Shown here: piece after piece, positions 35,452 to 43,847 of the stretch
How the letters are laid out: every line of letters begins with the position of its first letter
Numbering within the stretch: position 1 is the stretch's first letter
DNA from: Dermacoccus abyssi
GTDB taxonomy: Bacteria; Actinomycetota; Actinomycetes; Actinomycetales; Dermatophilaceae
Strand: one strand, 5' to 3'
DNA length: 64,000 nucleotides
Assembly: GCF_034541975.1 (NCBI RefSeq)
Contig: NZ_JAVYJM010000001.1
Program-made: the position numbers and the translations under genes
The notes under the pieces: model-generated
Seen by the model: only the letters and a program-made list of their open reading frames with translations
Databases searched by the model: none
What the model was told of the DNA's origin: nothing

Positions 35452-36318
35452 ATGAACTCACACAACCGTCTTGCGCGGATCTGGGCGCATCGAGCCACGC
35501 TCGACACGCTCGTCCGACGTGATCTTCGCGTGCGGTACGCGCGTTCCGTGCTCGGCTATCTGTGGACGCTCATCGATCCGCTGGCCATGGCGCTCGTCTA
35601 CGCGTTCGTCTTCGGCTTCATCTACGGCGGCCACGGCAAGCCCGGTCTGTCCTCGTCGTCCGACCAGAAGTGGGCGAGCACCGACGGTGTTCCGATCGTG
35701 CTGTTCCTCGTCGCGGGTCTGCTCGCCTACAACTGGTTCAGCAACGTGATCAACGAGAGTTCGCGCGCGCTCTACGCCGAACGCCTCCTCGTGCGCTCGA
35801 CCAACCTGCCCCGCGAGCTGTGGGTCATGCGCGTCGTCATCTCGAAGGGCATCGAGCATCTGCTCTCCCTGCCGATCCTGTTGGGCTTCCTGGTCTTCTA
35901 CATGCTCCGGGGGGAGGTGAGCCTGAGTTGGGAACTCGTGTTCTGGATCCCTGCCCTCATCGTCCAGTTCATCCTGCTCACGGGTATCGGCCTCGTCATG
36001 GCGCCCGTGACCGCGCTCGTCGACGACTTCGCCCGCATTACGCGCATCGGCCTGCGCGTGCTGTTCTACGTCACCCCGATCGTCTACTCGCTGCACTTCC
36101 TCGAGGCGAAGCTGCCGGCGGAGTGGACCTGGGCCAAGTTCCTCATTCAGCTCAACCCGCTCACGGGCATCACCGACATGTACCGCGCCGGGTTCATCAG
36201 TCAGTACGGCCCGGACTGGCACGCCTGGATCTATGCCCTCATCGTCTCGCTGGCGTGGCTCGCATTCGGCTCCTGGGTGTTCCGCAAGCTCGAACCGGCG
36301 ATCCTCAAGGAGATCTGA
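35452..36318 (+). CDS. Polysaccharide/teichoic-acid ABC exporter, permease subunit
   Basis: 288 residues, ABC-2 type. N-terminal amphipathic start TLVRRDLRVRYARSVLGYLWTLIDPLAMALVYAFVFGFIYGG is the TagG/Wzm signature, and six membrane segments follow, with the conserved NPLTGITDMYR before the last two. It forms the channel for lipid-linked polysaccharide with the ATPase encoded 1 bp downstream (ATG at 36320 directly after the stop). Class: Wzm/TagG, which exports completed chains, implying polymerisation inside the cell. Starts at ATG 35452 with AGGAAACC upstream and TAGGCT at 35387-35392. Confidence 0.93.
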   Translation: MNSHNRLARIWAHRATLDTLVRRDLRVRYARSVLGYLWTLIDPLAMALVYAFVFGFIYGGHGKPGLSSSSDQKWASTDGVPIVLFLVAGLLAYNWFSNVINESSRALYAERLLVRSTNLPRELWVMRVVISKGIEHLLSLPILLGFLVFYMLRGEVSLSWELVFWIPALIVQFILLTGIGLVMAPVTALVDDFARITRIGLRVLFYVTPIVYSLHFLEAKLPAEWTWAKFLIQLNPLTGITDMYRAGFISQYGPDWHAWIYALIVSLAWLAFGSWVFRKLEPAILKEI

Positions 36319-36319
36319 C

Positions 36320-37096
36320 ATGGCACTGGAGTGGAACACCCCCGAGGGCGAGCCGGTCATCCAGGTCCACGACCTCGGCATCGAGTTCCTCAAGGGTCGC
36401 AAGCGCAACCTGTCGTTGCGCGAACTCGTCTACCGCCGACAGACCACGTACGCGAAGGAGACCTTCTGGGCCCTGCGCAACGTCTCGTTCGACGTGGGCA
36501 GGGCCGAGGCGGTCGGTCTCGTGGGAGCGAACGGTGGCGGCAAGTCCACCCTGCTCAAGATGATCGCGGGAACGCTCCTGCCGGACGAGGGCTACGCGAA
36601 GGTCACCGAGGGCGTCGCCCCGATGATCGAGCTCACCGGCGGGTTCATCGGAGAACTGTCGGCACGCGAGAACGTCTACCTCATGGCCGGCCTGCACGGC
36701 ATGAAGAAGGAAACGGTCGACGAACGCTTCGACGAGATCGTGAAGTTCGCCGGTCCGCAGGTCACGCGGGGGCTCGACCTGCCCTTCCGACACTTCAGCT
36801 CCGGCATGCAGGTGAGGCTGGGCTTCTCCGTCATCACTCAGCTCGACGAGCCGATCATCCTCGTCGACGAGGTGCTCGCCGTCGGTGACCGAGCCTTCCG
36901 AGAACAGTGCTACACGCGGATGGAGGAGCTGCTCGCCGAGGGGCGGAGCATGTTCCTCGTGAGTCACTCCGAGGGCGACCTCAAGCGTTTCTGCACCCGA
37001 GGGCTCTATCTGTCCGGCGGCACGCTGGTCGACGACGGTCCGATGAAGGACGTGCTCGCGCACTACAACAAGGATCTCGACGCAGGCATCTCCTGA
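36320..37096 (+). CDS. Polysaccharide ABC exporter, ATP-binding subunit
   Basis: 258 residues. Walker A GANGGGKST (variant of G-x-N-G-A-G-K-S-T), Q-loop region ELTGGFIGELSARENVYLMAGLHG, signature FRHFSSGMQVRLGF (S-S-G-M type typical of TagH/Wzt), Walker B IILVDEVLAVGD, and switch His in LVSHSEGDL. It has no C-terminal carbohydrate-binding extension, so selection of capped chains as by long Wzt proteins is unlikely. Pairs with the permease encoded just upstream; ATG at 36320 selected for position after that stop, not the longer upstream frame. Ends at a terminator. Confidence 0.94.
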   Translation: MALEWNTPEGEPVIQVHDLGIEFLKGRKRNLSLRELVYRRQTTYAKETFWALRNVSFDVGRAEAVGLVGANGGGKSTLLKMIAGTLLPDEGYAKVTEGVAPMIELTGGFIGELSARENVYLMAGLHGMKKETVDERFDEIVKFAGPQVTRGLDLPFRHFSSGMQVRLGFSVITQLDEPIILVDEVLAVGDRAFREQCYTRMEELLAEGRSMFLVSHSEGDLKRFCTRGLYLSGGTLVDDGPMKDVLAHYNKDLDAGIS

Positions 37097-37119
37097 GGCT
37101 GCGAGCCCCCAGAAGGCCG

Positions 37120-37164
37120 AACGCCGCCGCCCCCTCATGAAGACCAGGAAGGGGCGGCGGCGTT
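37120..37164. terminator. Bidirectional terminator after ABC exporter
   Basis: AACGCCGCCGCCCC (37120-37133) pairs with GGGGCGGCGGCGTT (37151-37164), followed by TGTT. The genes on both sides converge on it. Confidence 0.85.
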
Positions 37165-37173
37165 TGTTCGTCC

Positions 37174-37887
37174 TCAGTGGCGCTGGACGCCCTCCTGGGC
37201 GAGCAGGGTGTCGAGTTCGACCGGGTCAGCGTCGCCGCGGACGATGACGACGCTGCCACCGCCCACCCAGCAGCGCAGCATCTGTGTGGGATCGGCGCCG
37301 GCGAGGAAACGCCGTTCGCCGGTTCCGTCGGGTGTCACGAGGTCACGGAAGGTGACCTGCTCGTCTCCGGCGACCCACGCGACGGCGCTTCCGGCAGGCT
37401 CGTCGAACGGGACGAACAGGTCGGCGTAGGTGCTCAGCTCGCGGGCCTCGTCGAGTGCCCCGGCCGGTACCTCCACGGCAGCGCCCCGTGCCAGCATCGC
37501 CAGGGTGACGACCACCTGGTCGCCACCGAAGTCCGGCGAGGGAACGCTCGTCACAAGGACATCGAGCCCGTCCTCGTCGGCGAAGGTTCCGGCGTCGCTG
37601 TCGGAGAACTCGACACAGGCACCCAATGACCAAGCCGCGAGACACCAGTACGCCGTGCGCCAGTGGGCGGCGGGGAGGTTGATGCCGACTCTCGTGTCGG
37701 CTTCCACGTCGAACTCCTCGGTGAGGAGGTTCGCCGCCTTGCTCACCCAGTTCGTCAGCACTTTCGCAGAGAGCTCGATTCGCTCGCCGCGGGTCGGCTC
37801 GTCGCTTCGGTCGTAGAACGTGAGACGCGGCGCCGTCGCGTCGCTGCGCGTCATGGCCTCGAGGACCTGCCAGGGTGTCGTCGTCAC
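37174..37887 (-). CDS. TIGR03089 family protein (truncated AMP-ligase-like)
   Basis: 237 residues, the length of TIGR03089 proteins. It resembles the N-terminal part of an AMP-dependent synthetase: TPWQVLEAMTRSDATAPRLTFYDRSDEPTRGERIELSAKVLTNWVSKAANLL, then INLPAAHWRTAYWCLAAWSLGACVEF, but the ATP-binding T-S-G-T-T-G-x-P-K loop is absent, so it is unlikely to adenylate. In other actinobacteria this family sits next to the LCP gene, as it nearly does here; its role is unknown. GTG at 37887 overlaps the stop of the cytidylyltransferase fusion (GTGA), so it is now coupled to the nonulosonic-acid genes. Confidence 0.82.
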   Translation of the reverse strand: MTTTPWQVLEAMTRSDATAPRLTFYDRSDEPTRGERIELSAKVLTNWVSKAANLLTEEFDVEADTRVGINLPAAHWRTAYWCLAAWSLGACVEFSDSDAGTFADEDGLDVLVTSVPSPDFGGDQVVVTLAMLARGAAVEVPAGALDEARELSTYADLFVPFDEPAGSAVAWVAGDEQVTFRDLVTPDGTGERRFLAGADPTQMLRCWVGGGSVVIVRGDADPVELDTLLAQEGVQRH

Positions 37888-39419
37888 GACGTGAGCACCG
37901 AGGCGAGACGCTCGTCGACGAGGTCGACCTCGTCGGGCGTCAACGGCGCGTTGAGGCAGTAGGCGAGGTCGTCGATCATCTGCTGGTTGCTTCGGGTGCC
38001 GACGGCGATCGAGTCGACGAAGGGGTGGCCCAGGCTGTAGGCGACGCACAGATCTGCGACGTTCGCGCGTCCCAGCTCGTGGGCCAGGAGGACCAGCTGT
38101 CGGTTGAGCTCGGTGGGCTCGAAGACCGTGCCGCCCGCGAAGGTCGCGTGGGTGGTGACGACGACGTCGCGGTCCGTGAGGAGCTCGCGTGCGCCGCTCA
38201 GGGCGCGGTCGGCGACGCCGAGGGGGAATTGAACGTAACCGATGTCGGTCAGCTCCAGAGCACGGCGCAACTCGTCGAGGGATTCGACGTTGACGCCGAT
38301 ACGGCCCACCTCGCCGGACTCGCGGTAGTCGCGAAGGCGGTGCCAGCCCGTGCCGTCCGCGCTGTGCGCCTCGTCGACGTTCGCCATGAGCACCGCAGAC
38401 GCCTTACGGCGGCCGAGCTCGGCGAACGAACGCTCGAGCTGGGCCTCGACCGTTGTCGCGGCCAGACGCGGGTCGTTCGTACGGATCTCGCGCAGCCGCG
38501 AGATGAAGTGCAGACGCTGCGTCAGCTGCGGTTCACCGCACTTGTGCAGAATCTCCTCCGCGTTGTGGTCGCCGCGTCCCACCTCCACGTGGTTGACGCC
38601 GCGGTTGACGGCGGTGGCCAGCATCGCGCGGATCTCCGTCGAGGAGGGTGCGAGGGGCCCGGCGAACGCCTGGCCGCCGAGGATCATGACGGACTGGTCG
38701 AGTTCGCTCCGGTCACGCCGCGGCACGCTGGGGCCCGCGGTGAACGCGCTGCCGCCGATCTCGTTGATGAGGTCGATCCAGGGCACGCTCACCGGATCGG
38801 TCTTGTCGGCGAAGAGGCGGCAGACGCGGTCGTAGTCCGACAGGACGTCGACGGTGCAGCGGAAGCGCTCGGGGTCTCCGGGGTTGTCCTCGGGGACGTA
38901 GTCGAGCGTGCTGACGTTCCGCCGAAGCCAGGGCGTGACGTGTTCGCGGTCGTAGGGCGTGTCGGTCTCGGCCGCTGCGCGACGCAGGTCGCGAACTCGG
39001 AAGACCTCACAGCCGAGGCCCTCCGGCATACGGGAGACGTCGTTGCGGCCGTATTCGAAGCCGCCGGCGTCCATCGCCTCGATGAGTTCGTCGATGAGGC
39101 TCGAGTCGCCGACCGGGTTGTCACCGGTGAGACGAACGACGCGGTCGTCGTCGTCGAGGTCGCGCGTCGCGGCGACGAAGCGTCCGAGCACGTCGTCGAG
39201 GGAGCCCCTCATGGCGGGGATGCCGACGCGGTGCAGGTGATCGAAGATGCGCGTGTCGTACTGCTCCTCGCTCGTCGCGACGATGACCTCGTGCCCGTCA
39301 CGTGACGCGCGCCGGGCCACGAGCTCGATGAGCGGCATGCCACCGATCGTCATGAGGGCCTTGCCCGGCAGACGACTCGAGTTGAGCCGGGACTGGACGA
39401 CGACACGGGTGCGGGTCAC
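37884..39419 (-). CDS. PseF-type cytidylyltransferase fused to degenerate aldo/keto reductase
   Basis: 511 residues. Residues 1 to about 235: SpsF/NeuA-like nucleotidyltransferase with VVVQSRLNSSRLPGKALMTIGG, EVIVATSEEQ, VVRLTGDNPVGD and FRCTVDVLSDYD, expected to load a nonulosonic acid with CMP. Residues about 250-511: aldo/keto-reductase fold (LGGQAFAGPL to LAYCLNAPLTPDEVDLVDERL). Its tetrad is lost: where active homologues read D-T-A-x-x-Y it has HVEVGRGDHN, and the Lys and His strands read HFISRLREI and VLMANVDEAH. The second half may be structural or bind a ligand. Minus-strand gene, 47 bp after pseG, same direction. The cytidylyl assignment to Pse is from context. Confidence 0.85.
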   Translation of the reverse strand: MTRTRVVVQSRLNSSRLPGKALMTIGGMPLIELVARRASRDGHEVIVATSEEQYDTRIFDHLHRVGIPAMRGSLDDVLGRFVAATRDLDDDDRVVRLTGDNPVGDSSLIDELIEAMDAGGFEYGRNDVSRMPEGLGCEVFRVRDLRRAAAETDTPYDREHVTPWLRRNVSTLDYVPEDNPGDPERFRCTVDVLSDYDRVCRLFADKTDPVSVPWIDLINEIGGSAFTAGPSVPRRDRSELDQSVMILGGQAFAGPLAPSSTEIRAMLATAVNRGVNHVEVGRGDHNAEEILHKCGEPQLTQRLHFISRLREIRTNDPRLAATTVEAQLERSFAELGRRKASAVLMANVDEAHSADGTGWHRLRDYRESGEVGRIGVNVESLDELRRALELTDIGYVQFPLGVADRALSGARELLTDRDVVVTTHATFAGGTVFEPTELNRQLVLLAHELGRANVADLCVAYSLGHPFVDSIAVGTRSNQQMIDDLAYCLNAPLTPDEVDLVDERLASVLTS

Positions 39420-39466
39420 GGGGACCTCCGGGAGAAAGCAGGGACGAGAGCGCGTGCGCTCTCACC

Positions 39467-40549
39467 CTAGCGACGAAGCGCCTCGATGGCGTCAGCGACG
39501 CGGCGGCGGCCGTCACCGTCGAGCAACTCCCGCCCCCGCTGCGCGCGGGCCTCGCGGGCACGGGGGTCGCCGAGAGCACTCGCCAGTCGGCGTGTCGCGT
39601 CCTCACGGCTCGTGCCCACCGCGTGCAGTTCGTCGAGGTGGCCCACGCCGAGCGCGAGGTCGGCTTCGATCACCATGTCGTAACCGAGCCGTTGGTTGTC
39701 GATGACACACACGACTGCCGTGGGCACCCCCAGACACAGGAGTTCCCACACGGACGAGCCGCTGGCGGTGACGACGAGATCGCTGCGCGCAGCACGGGCC
39801 GCCAGATCGGTGACGGGGCCCGTTGTCGTCAACGTGACGTCGACGGGCAGGTCGTCCCGCAACGGCGCGGCCCAGGCGTCGTCGGGCGTGACGACGGTGA
39901 GATCCATCCCGACTCCGGCGGCCGCAGCGGCACGCAGGATGATCGGAGCGACGAGCGGAGCGGCGCCCATGGGGTCGCTTCCACCGAACACGGCGAGGAC
40001 GCTGAGTCGCTCCTGCGCTCCGGGCCGTGCCCGCCCGGCGACCTCCTCGCGCAGGGCGAGGACGTCGTCGCGAAAGAGCGTGTAGGGCGCGCCGGCCAGG
40101 GCATGCCGCCCCGCCTCGACCTTCCTCGGAGTGGCCCCGGGATTCTGGTCGACGTACAGGTCGGCATCCTGATCGGCGCCGAAGCGACCGTCGACCATGG
40201 CCGTGACGGGCAGCCCGTGCCGCCTGAGATGAGCGCCCCACGAAGGGCCGAAGTCGTACCCGTCGATGACGACGAAGGACGCGGCGAGCCGGTCGGCGAG
40301 ATCCCCCAGGGCCGCCGGGTCGTCGGGCCGCGTGTGCAACGTCACCCCGGCGTCACGGTAGGAACGTTCGACCCAGTCCAGGGCCAGTTCGCCCGCGAGG
40401 TGGACGGATCGGCCGCGAGCGATGAACTCCTGCGCCAGCGCGAGCAACCGCATGGCGTGACCCACTCCGATGGACGCCGTGGCATCGGTGCGAAGGACGA
40501 TGGCCGAGGTTGCCCGATCGGCGCCGGTGGGGGAGGGCTGCGTCGTCAT
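39467..40549 (-). CDS. pseG: PseG-type UDP-2,4-diacetamido-2,4,6-trideoxy-beta-L-altropyranose hydrolase
   Basis: 360 residues, GT-B-like (MurG-related) fold. It has the PseG/SpsG order: LRTDATASIGVGHAMRLLALAQEF with the catalytic His in GVGHAMR, VVIDGYDFG, VDQNPGATP, LAVFGGSDPMGAAPLV, VTASGSSVWELLCLGVPTAVVCVIDNQ. PseG removes UDP from the altrose precursor by water attack, giving the free sugar for PseI. Its presence, and not a NeuC-like epimerase, favours pseudaminic over legionaminic acid. ATG at 40549; only a weak CACCAT lies 6 nt upstream. Divergent from pseB with 171 bp between. Confidence 0.88.
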   Translation of the reverse strand: MTTQPSPTGADRATSAIVLRTDATASIGVGHAMRLLALAQEFIARGRSVHLAGELALDWVERSYRDAGVTLHTRPDDPAALGDLADRLAASFVVIDGYDFGPSWGAHLRRHGLPVTAMVDGRFGADQDADLYVDQNPGATPRKVEAGRHALAGAPYTLFRDDVLALREEVAGRARPGAQERLSVLAVFGGSDPMGAAPLVAPIILRAAAAAGVGMDLTVVTPDDAWAAPLRDDLPVDVTLTTTGPVTDLAARAARSDLVVTASGSSVWELLCLGVPTAVVCVIDNQRLGYDMVIEADLALGVGHLDELHAVGTSREDATRRLASALGDPRAREARAQRGRELLDGDGRRRVADAIEALRR

Positions 40550-40720
40550 GGCGCCATGGTGGCACGAGCGCCACGGGAGGTGACCCGCCGCGACGTGTCG
40601 AGCCCTGGGGCCTCGCGCGCTGGTGCTAGCCTTGCGGGGAATGTCAAGAATCGGGCAGAGTTTCGCCGACGTGCCGAACGTCAGCCGCCCGATGCACGAA
40701 CAACGCAATGGGAGCCCCGA
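40550..40720. promoter_or_regulatory. Divergent promoter region pseG / pseB
   Basis: 171 bp without a gene. TAGCCT at 40627-40632 is the likely -10 for pseB with an 82-nt leader ending in GGGAGC (40710-40715) before the GTG. No convincing hairpin or repeat was seen. Confidence 0.45.
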
Positions 40721-41710
40721 GTGAGCATTCTTGAAGGATCGTCCATCCTCGTTACCGGTGGTACCGGTTCTTTCGGTAAGGCCTTCATCTCGAAGCTCCT
40801 CGCCGAGCACAACCCGAAGCGCGTCGTCATCTACTCGCGTGACGAGCTGAAGCAGTGGGAGTGCCGCGCTCTCTTCAAGGACGACCCGCGTCTTCGCTGG
40901 TTCATCGGTGACATCCGTGACCTCGACCGTCTGCGTCGTGCCATGCACGGCATCGACTACGTCGTTCACGCGGCCGCTCTCAAGCAGGTCGACACGGCCG
41001 AGTACAACCCGTACGAATTCGTCAAGACGAACGTCATCGGCTCCCAGAACGTCATCGAGGCCTCGATCGACGCCGGGGTCCAGAAGGTCGTCGCCCTGTC
41101 GACGGACAAGGCCTCCAGCCCGATCAACCTCTACGGTGCGACGAAGCTGACGGCCGACAAGCTGTTCATCCTCGGCAACCACTACGCCGCCGCCTACCCG
41201 ACGCGCTTCGCCGTCGTGCGCTACGGCAACGTCATGGGCTCGCGCGGTTCGATCATCCCGAAGTTCAAGGCGATGCACGAGGCCGGCGAATCGCTGCCGA
41301 TCACGGACCTGCGCTGCACCCGCTTCTTCATCACGCTGGACGACGCCTGCCAGATGGTGCTCGACACCTTCGAGCTGATGCAGGGCGGCGAACTGCTCGT
41401 GCCGCGTATCCCGTCGATGAAGGTCACCGACCTGGCCCAGGCCATCGCCCCCGGTGCCAAGATGCACGACGTGGGTCTGCGCCCCGGTGAGAAGCTCCAC
41501 GAGGAGATGATCTCGCCGGAGGAAGGCCGCCGAGCGGTCATCGTTCACGACGGCAAGTACTTCGTCCTGCAGCCCGACTTCGCGACGTGGGGCTACGAGG
41601 CCCCTGCCGACGGCGTTCCGGTCGAGGACGGCTTCCACTACTCCTCGGGTGACAACGACCAGTGGTACACGATCGAGGAGCTCCAGCAGATCCTCTCGTC
41701 GGGTATCTGA
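40721..41710 (+). CDS. pseB: UDP-N-acetylglucosamine 4,6-dehydratase (5-inverting)
   Basis: 329 residues, the short soluble form typical of PseB/FlaA1. NAD(P) loop VTGGTGSFGKAF (12-18), VVIYSRDELKQWE, GDIRDLDRLRRAM, VVHAAALKQVDTAEYNP, catalytic STDKAS (D129, K130) and YGATK (Y138, K142) with RYGNVMGSRGSIIP. These are the inverting-dehydratase residues. It makes UDP-4-keto-6-deoxy-L-AltNAc from UDP-GlcNAc, the first step of pseudaminic acid synthesis. GTG at 40721 preceded by GGGAGC; a closer ATG is out of frame. Followed after 8 bp by pseC. Confidence 0.95.
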   Translation: MSILEGSSILVTGGTGSFGKAFISKLLAEHNPKRVVIYSRDELKQWECRALFKDDPRLRWFIGDIRDLDRLRRAMHGIDYVVHAAALKQVDTAEYNPYEFVKTNVIGSQNVIEASIDAGVQKVVALSTDKASSPINLYGATKLTADKLFILGNHYAAAYPTRFAVVRYGNVMGSRGSIIPKFKAMHEAGESLPITDLRCTRFFITLDDACQMVLDTFELMQGGELLVPRIPSMKVTDLAQAIAPGAKMHDVGLRPGEKLHEEMISPEEGRRAVIVHDGKYFVLQPDFATWGYEAPADGVPVEDGFHYSSGDNDQWYTIEELQQILSSGI

Positions 41711-41718
41711 GGCGCTCG

Positions 41719-42852
41719 ATGGTTCTGCCGTACGGCCGACAGTCCATCAGCGCCGACGACGTCAAGGTCGTCGAGGAGGTCCTCACCGGTGACTGGCTGA
41801 CCACGGGTCCCTACGTCACGCGCTTCGAGGAGGAGATCGCGCAGCTCGCGGGCAGCCCGAATCAGGCCGTTTCGGTCACCTCGGGCACGGCGGCGTTGCA
41901 CGTCGCCTACGCGGCCGCGCAGGTGGGCCCCGGCGACGAGGTCATCACGACGCCGCTGACCTTCCTCGCCACCGCGACGACGGCCTCGATTCTCGGCGCC
42001 AAGATCGTCTTCGCCGACATCTGCGAGGACACGGGAAACCTCGACCCCGACGCTGTGGCTGCGGAGATCACGGGCGCGACCAAGGTCGTCGCGGGAGTCG
42101 ACTACGGCGGCCACCCCATCGACGCCGAGGGCCTTTCCGCCGTGGCGAAGAAGGCCGGTGCCTACCTCCTCGAGGACGCGGCGCACTCCGTCGGCGGTTC
42201 GCTCGACGGGACGCCGGTGGGTTCGCTCGCGGACATCACGACGTTCAGCTTCTTCCCGACGAAGAACCTCACCACGGGTGAGGGCGGTGCCGTCGTGGCC
42301 AAGGACGCCGACGTCGTGGAGCGCGCTCGCCGCTTTAAGGGCATCGGCATGGTCCGCGAGCCCGAGCAGCTGCGAAGCAAGGACGAGGGCGCCTGGTGGT
42401 ACGAGATGCCCGAGCTGGGGCTGAACTACCGCCTCAACGACCTGCAGGCCGCGCTCGGTTCGAGCCAGCTCACGCGTCTGGGACAGTTCAAGACGCGCCG
42501 CCAGGAGATCACCGATCGGTACAACGAGGGCCTTGCGGGCATCGAGCAGCTCACGCTGCCCGGTCACCGGGCGGGCGCTGACCCGGTGTGGCACCTGTAC
42601 CCGCTGCGCATCACCGACGGACGCCGCCGTGAGCTGTTCGAGCACCTGCGCGAGCAGGGTATCGGTGTGCAGGTGAACTACATCCCCGTCTACTGGCAGC
42701 CCTACTTCGCCGATCTGGGCTACCGGCGTGGCATGTGCCCCAAGGCGGAGGTCTACTACGAGCAGGAGATCAGCCTGCCGATGTTCCCCGACCTCACGGA
42801 CGACGACGTCGATCGCGTCATCGAGCTCATCCGGGGCTTCGTCGGGGCCTGA
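41719..42852 (+). CDS. pseC: UDP-4-amino-4,6-dideoxy-L-AltNAc aminotransferase
   Basis: 377 residues, DegT/DnrJ/EryC1 family. YGRQSISADDVKVVEEVLTGDWLTTGP is the usual start; PLP motifs are TSGTAALHVAY, DYGGHPID, LLEDAAHSVGG and FSFFPTKNLTTGEGG with the Schiff-base lysine K182. GLNYRLNDLQAALGSSQL and HLYPLRI complete it. It transaminates the PseB product at C4 using glutamate. ATG at 41719 lies 8 bp after the pseB stop, so they are co-transcribed; its stop is 1 bp before the next gene. Confidence 0.94.
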   Translation: MVLPYGRQSISADDVKVVEEVLTGDWLTTGPYVTRFEEEIAQLAGSPNQAVSVTSGTAALHVAYAAAQVGPGDEVITTPLTFLATATTASILGAKIVFADICEDTGNLDPDAVAAEITGATKVVAGVDYGGHPIDAEGLSAVAKKAGAYLLEDAAHSVGGSLDGTPVGSLADITTFSFFPTKNLTTGEGGAVVAKDADVVERARRFKGIGMVREPEQLRSKDEGAWWYEMPELGLNYRLNDLQAALGSSQLTRLGQFKTRRQEITDRYNEGLAGIEQLTLPGHRAGADPVWHLYPLRITDGRRRELFEHLREQGIGVQVNYIPVYWQPYFADLGYRRGMCPKAEVYYEQEISLPMFPDLTDDDVDRVIELIRGFVGA

Positions 42853-42853
42853 G

Positions 42854-43744
42854 ATGCACCACGCCAACCACTTCTACGGCCATGCCCACATCATGGCCGA
42901 GTACGCCGGGGTGCAGGGCGTGCCTCGCATCTGGGGCTTCCTGCAGCACGGCTGGAACATCCACGACGGTTTCGCGGTGGGTACGACGTTCGTCGCCGGC
43001 TACCCGAAGCTCGTGTGGTCGAACACCGTGGCGCGTCGTGGTTGGGCTCTCGGGCTGCACCCGTACGTCGTCGTGGGGGCACCTTGGGCGTACCTGCTCG
43101 AACAGCACGACCAGCGCGGGTGGGAGGCCACCGACCCCGAGCGCGAGGGAACGATCGTCTACCCCTTCCACGGCTGGGAGGGGCAGCAGATCGTCGGCTC
43201 GCACGAGGAGTACATGCGTGAGATCCGCGAGGTGGAGGGCGACGTTCCCATCACCGTGAGTCTCTACATCAACGAGTACCGCGACGCGCGGGTGCGCCGT
43301 ATCTACGAGAGCCTCGGCGCCCGCGTGATCACGCACGGTGAGCGCGGATACATGTGGAAGAACACCGACGTGAACTTCCTGCGCAAGCAGCTCGCGGAGA
43401 TCCGCCGTCATCGCCGGGTCGTGAGCAATCGGGCCTCGAGCGCGTTGTTCTACGGCGCCTCCGCCGGTGCCCAGATCGGCATCTACGGTGACCCGATGGA
43501 GATCATGAACGACCACGCCATCCTCGGCGGGTCGCAGAAACCGCACCGTCTTCTGCCCGAGCTCTACCAGCCCTTCGTGCCTCTCGAGTTGGGGCGCCAG
43601 CTCGCCGCCGAGGAACTCGGTCAGGACGCGTTGCTCAACCCCGCCGAGGTCCGTGAGGCCTTCGGTTGGCAGCGTCAGCCGTTGCGCGACGACGGCGGCC
43701 TCGTCACACCGCTGCCCGAGTCGGCGGTCACCGTCGACTCCTGA
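42854..43744 (+). CDS. Unknown protein in nonulosonic-acid operon (candidate GT-B glycosyltransferase)
   Basis: 296 residues, third gene of the pseB-pseC run, starting 2 nt after the pseC stop. I do not recognise a named family. Visible features: His/aromatic-rich N-terminus HHANHFYGHAHIMAEY, GFLQHGWNIHDGF, a central GTIVYPFHGWEGQQIVGSHEEY, VPITVSLYINEYRD, and a C-terminal SNRASSALFYGASAGAQIGIYGD. The last resembles the Ser/Ala-rich nucleotide-loop of GT-B sugar transferases, and HGW plus FHGWEG are acceptor-like motifs. No membrane helix or signal. Position suggests transfer or modification of the nonulosonic acid; function is otherwise unassigned. Confidence 0.7.
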   Translation: MHHANHFYGHAHIMAEYAGVQGVPRIWGFLQHGWNIHDGFAVGTTFVAGYPKLVWSNTVARRGWALGLHPYVVVGAPWAYLLEQHDQRGWEATDPEREGTIVYPFHGWEGQQIVGSHEEYMREIREVEGDVPITVSLYINEYRDARVRRIYESLGARVITHGERGYMWKNTDVNFLRKQLAEIRRHRRVVSNRASSALFYGASAGAQIGIYGDPMEIMNDHAILGGSQKPHRLLPELYQPFVPLELGRQLAAEELGQDALLNPAEVREAFGWQRQPLRDDGGLVTPLPESAVTVDS

Positions 43745-43776
43745 ATCCGGATAGGCCGGGCGAGATCCGGCCGACG

Positions 43777-43827
43777 AAACGGGCCGGGCACCGTCACCCC
43801 TCGAGGTGTGCGGTGCCCGGCCCGTTT
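43777..43827. terminator. Strong bidirectional terminator after pseBC operon
   Basis: AAACGGGCCGGGCACCG (43777-43793) pairs perfectly over 17 bp with CGGTGCCCGGCCCGTTT (43811-43827). It lies between convergent transcription units, so A- and T-tracts serve both directions. Confidence 0.9.
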
Positions 43828-43847
43828 AGGCGTTGCCGTCAGGTGCG

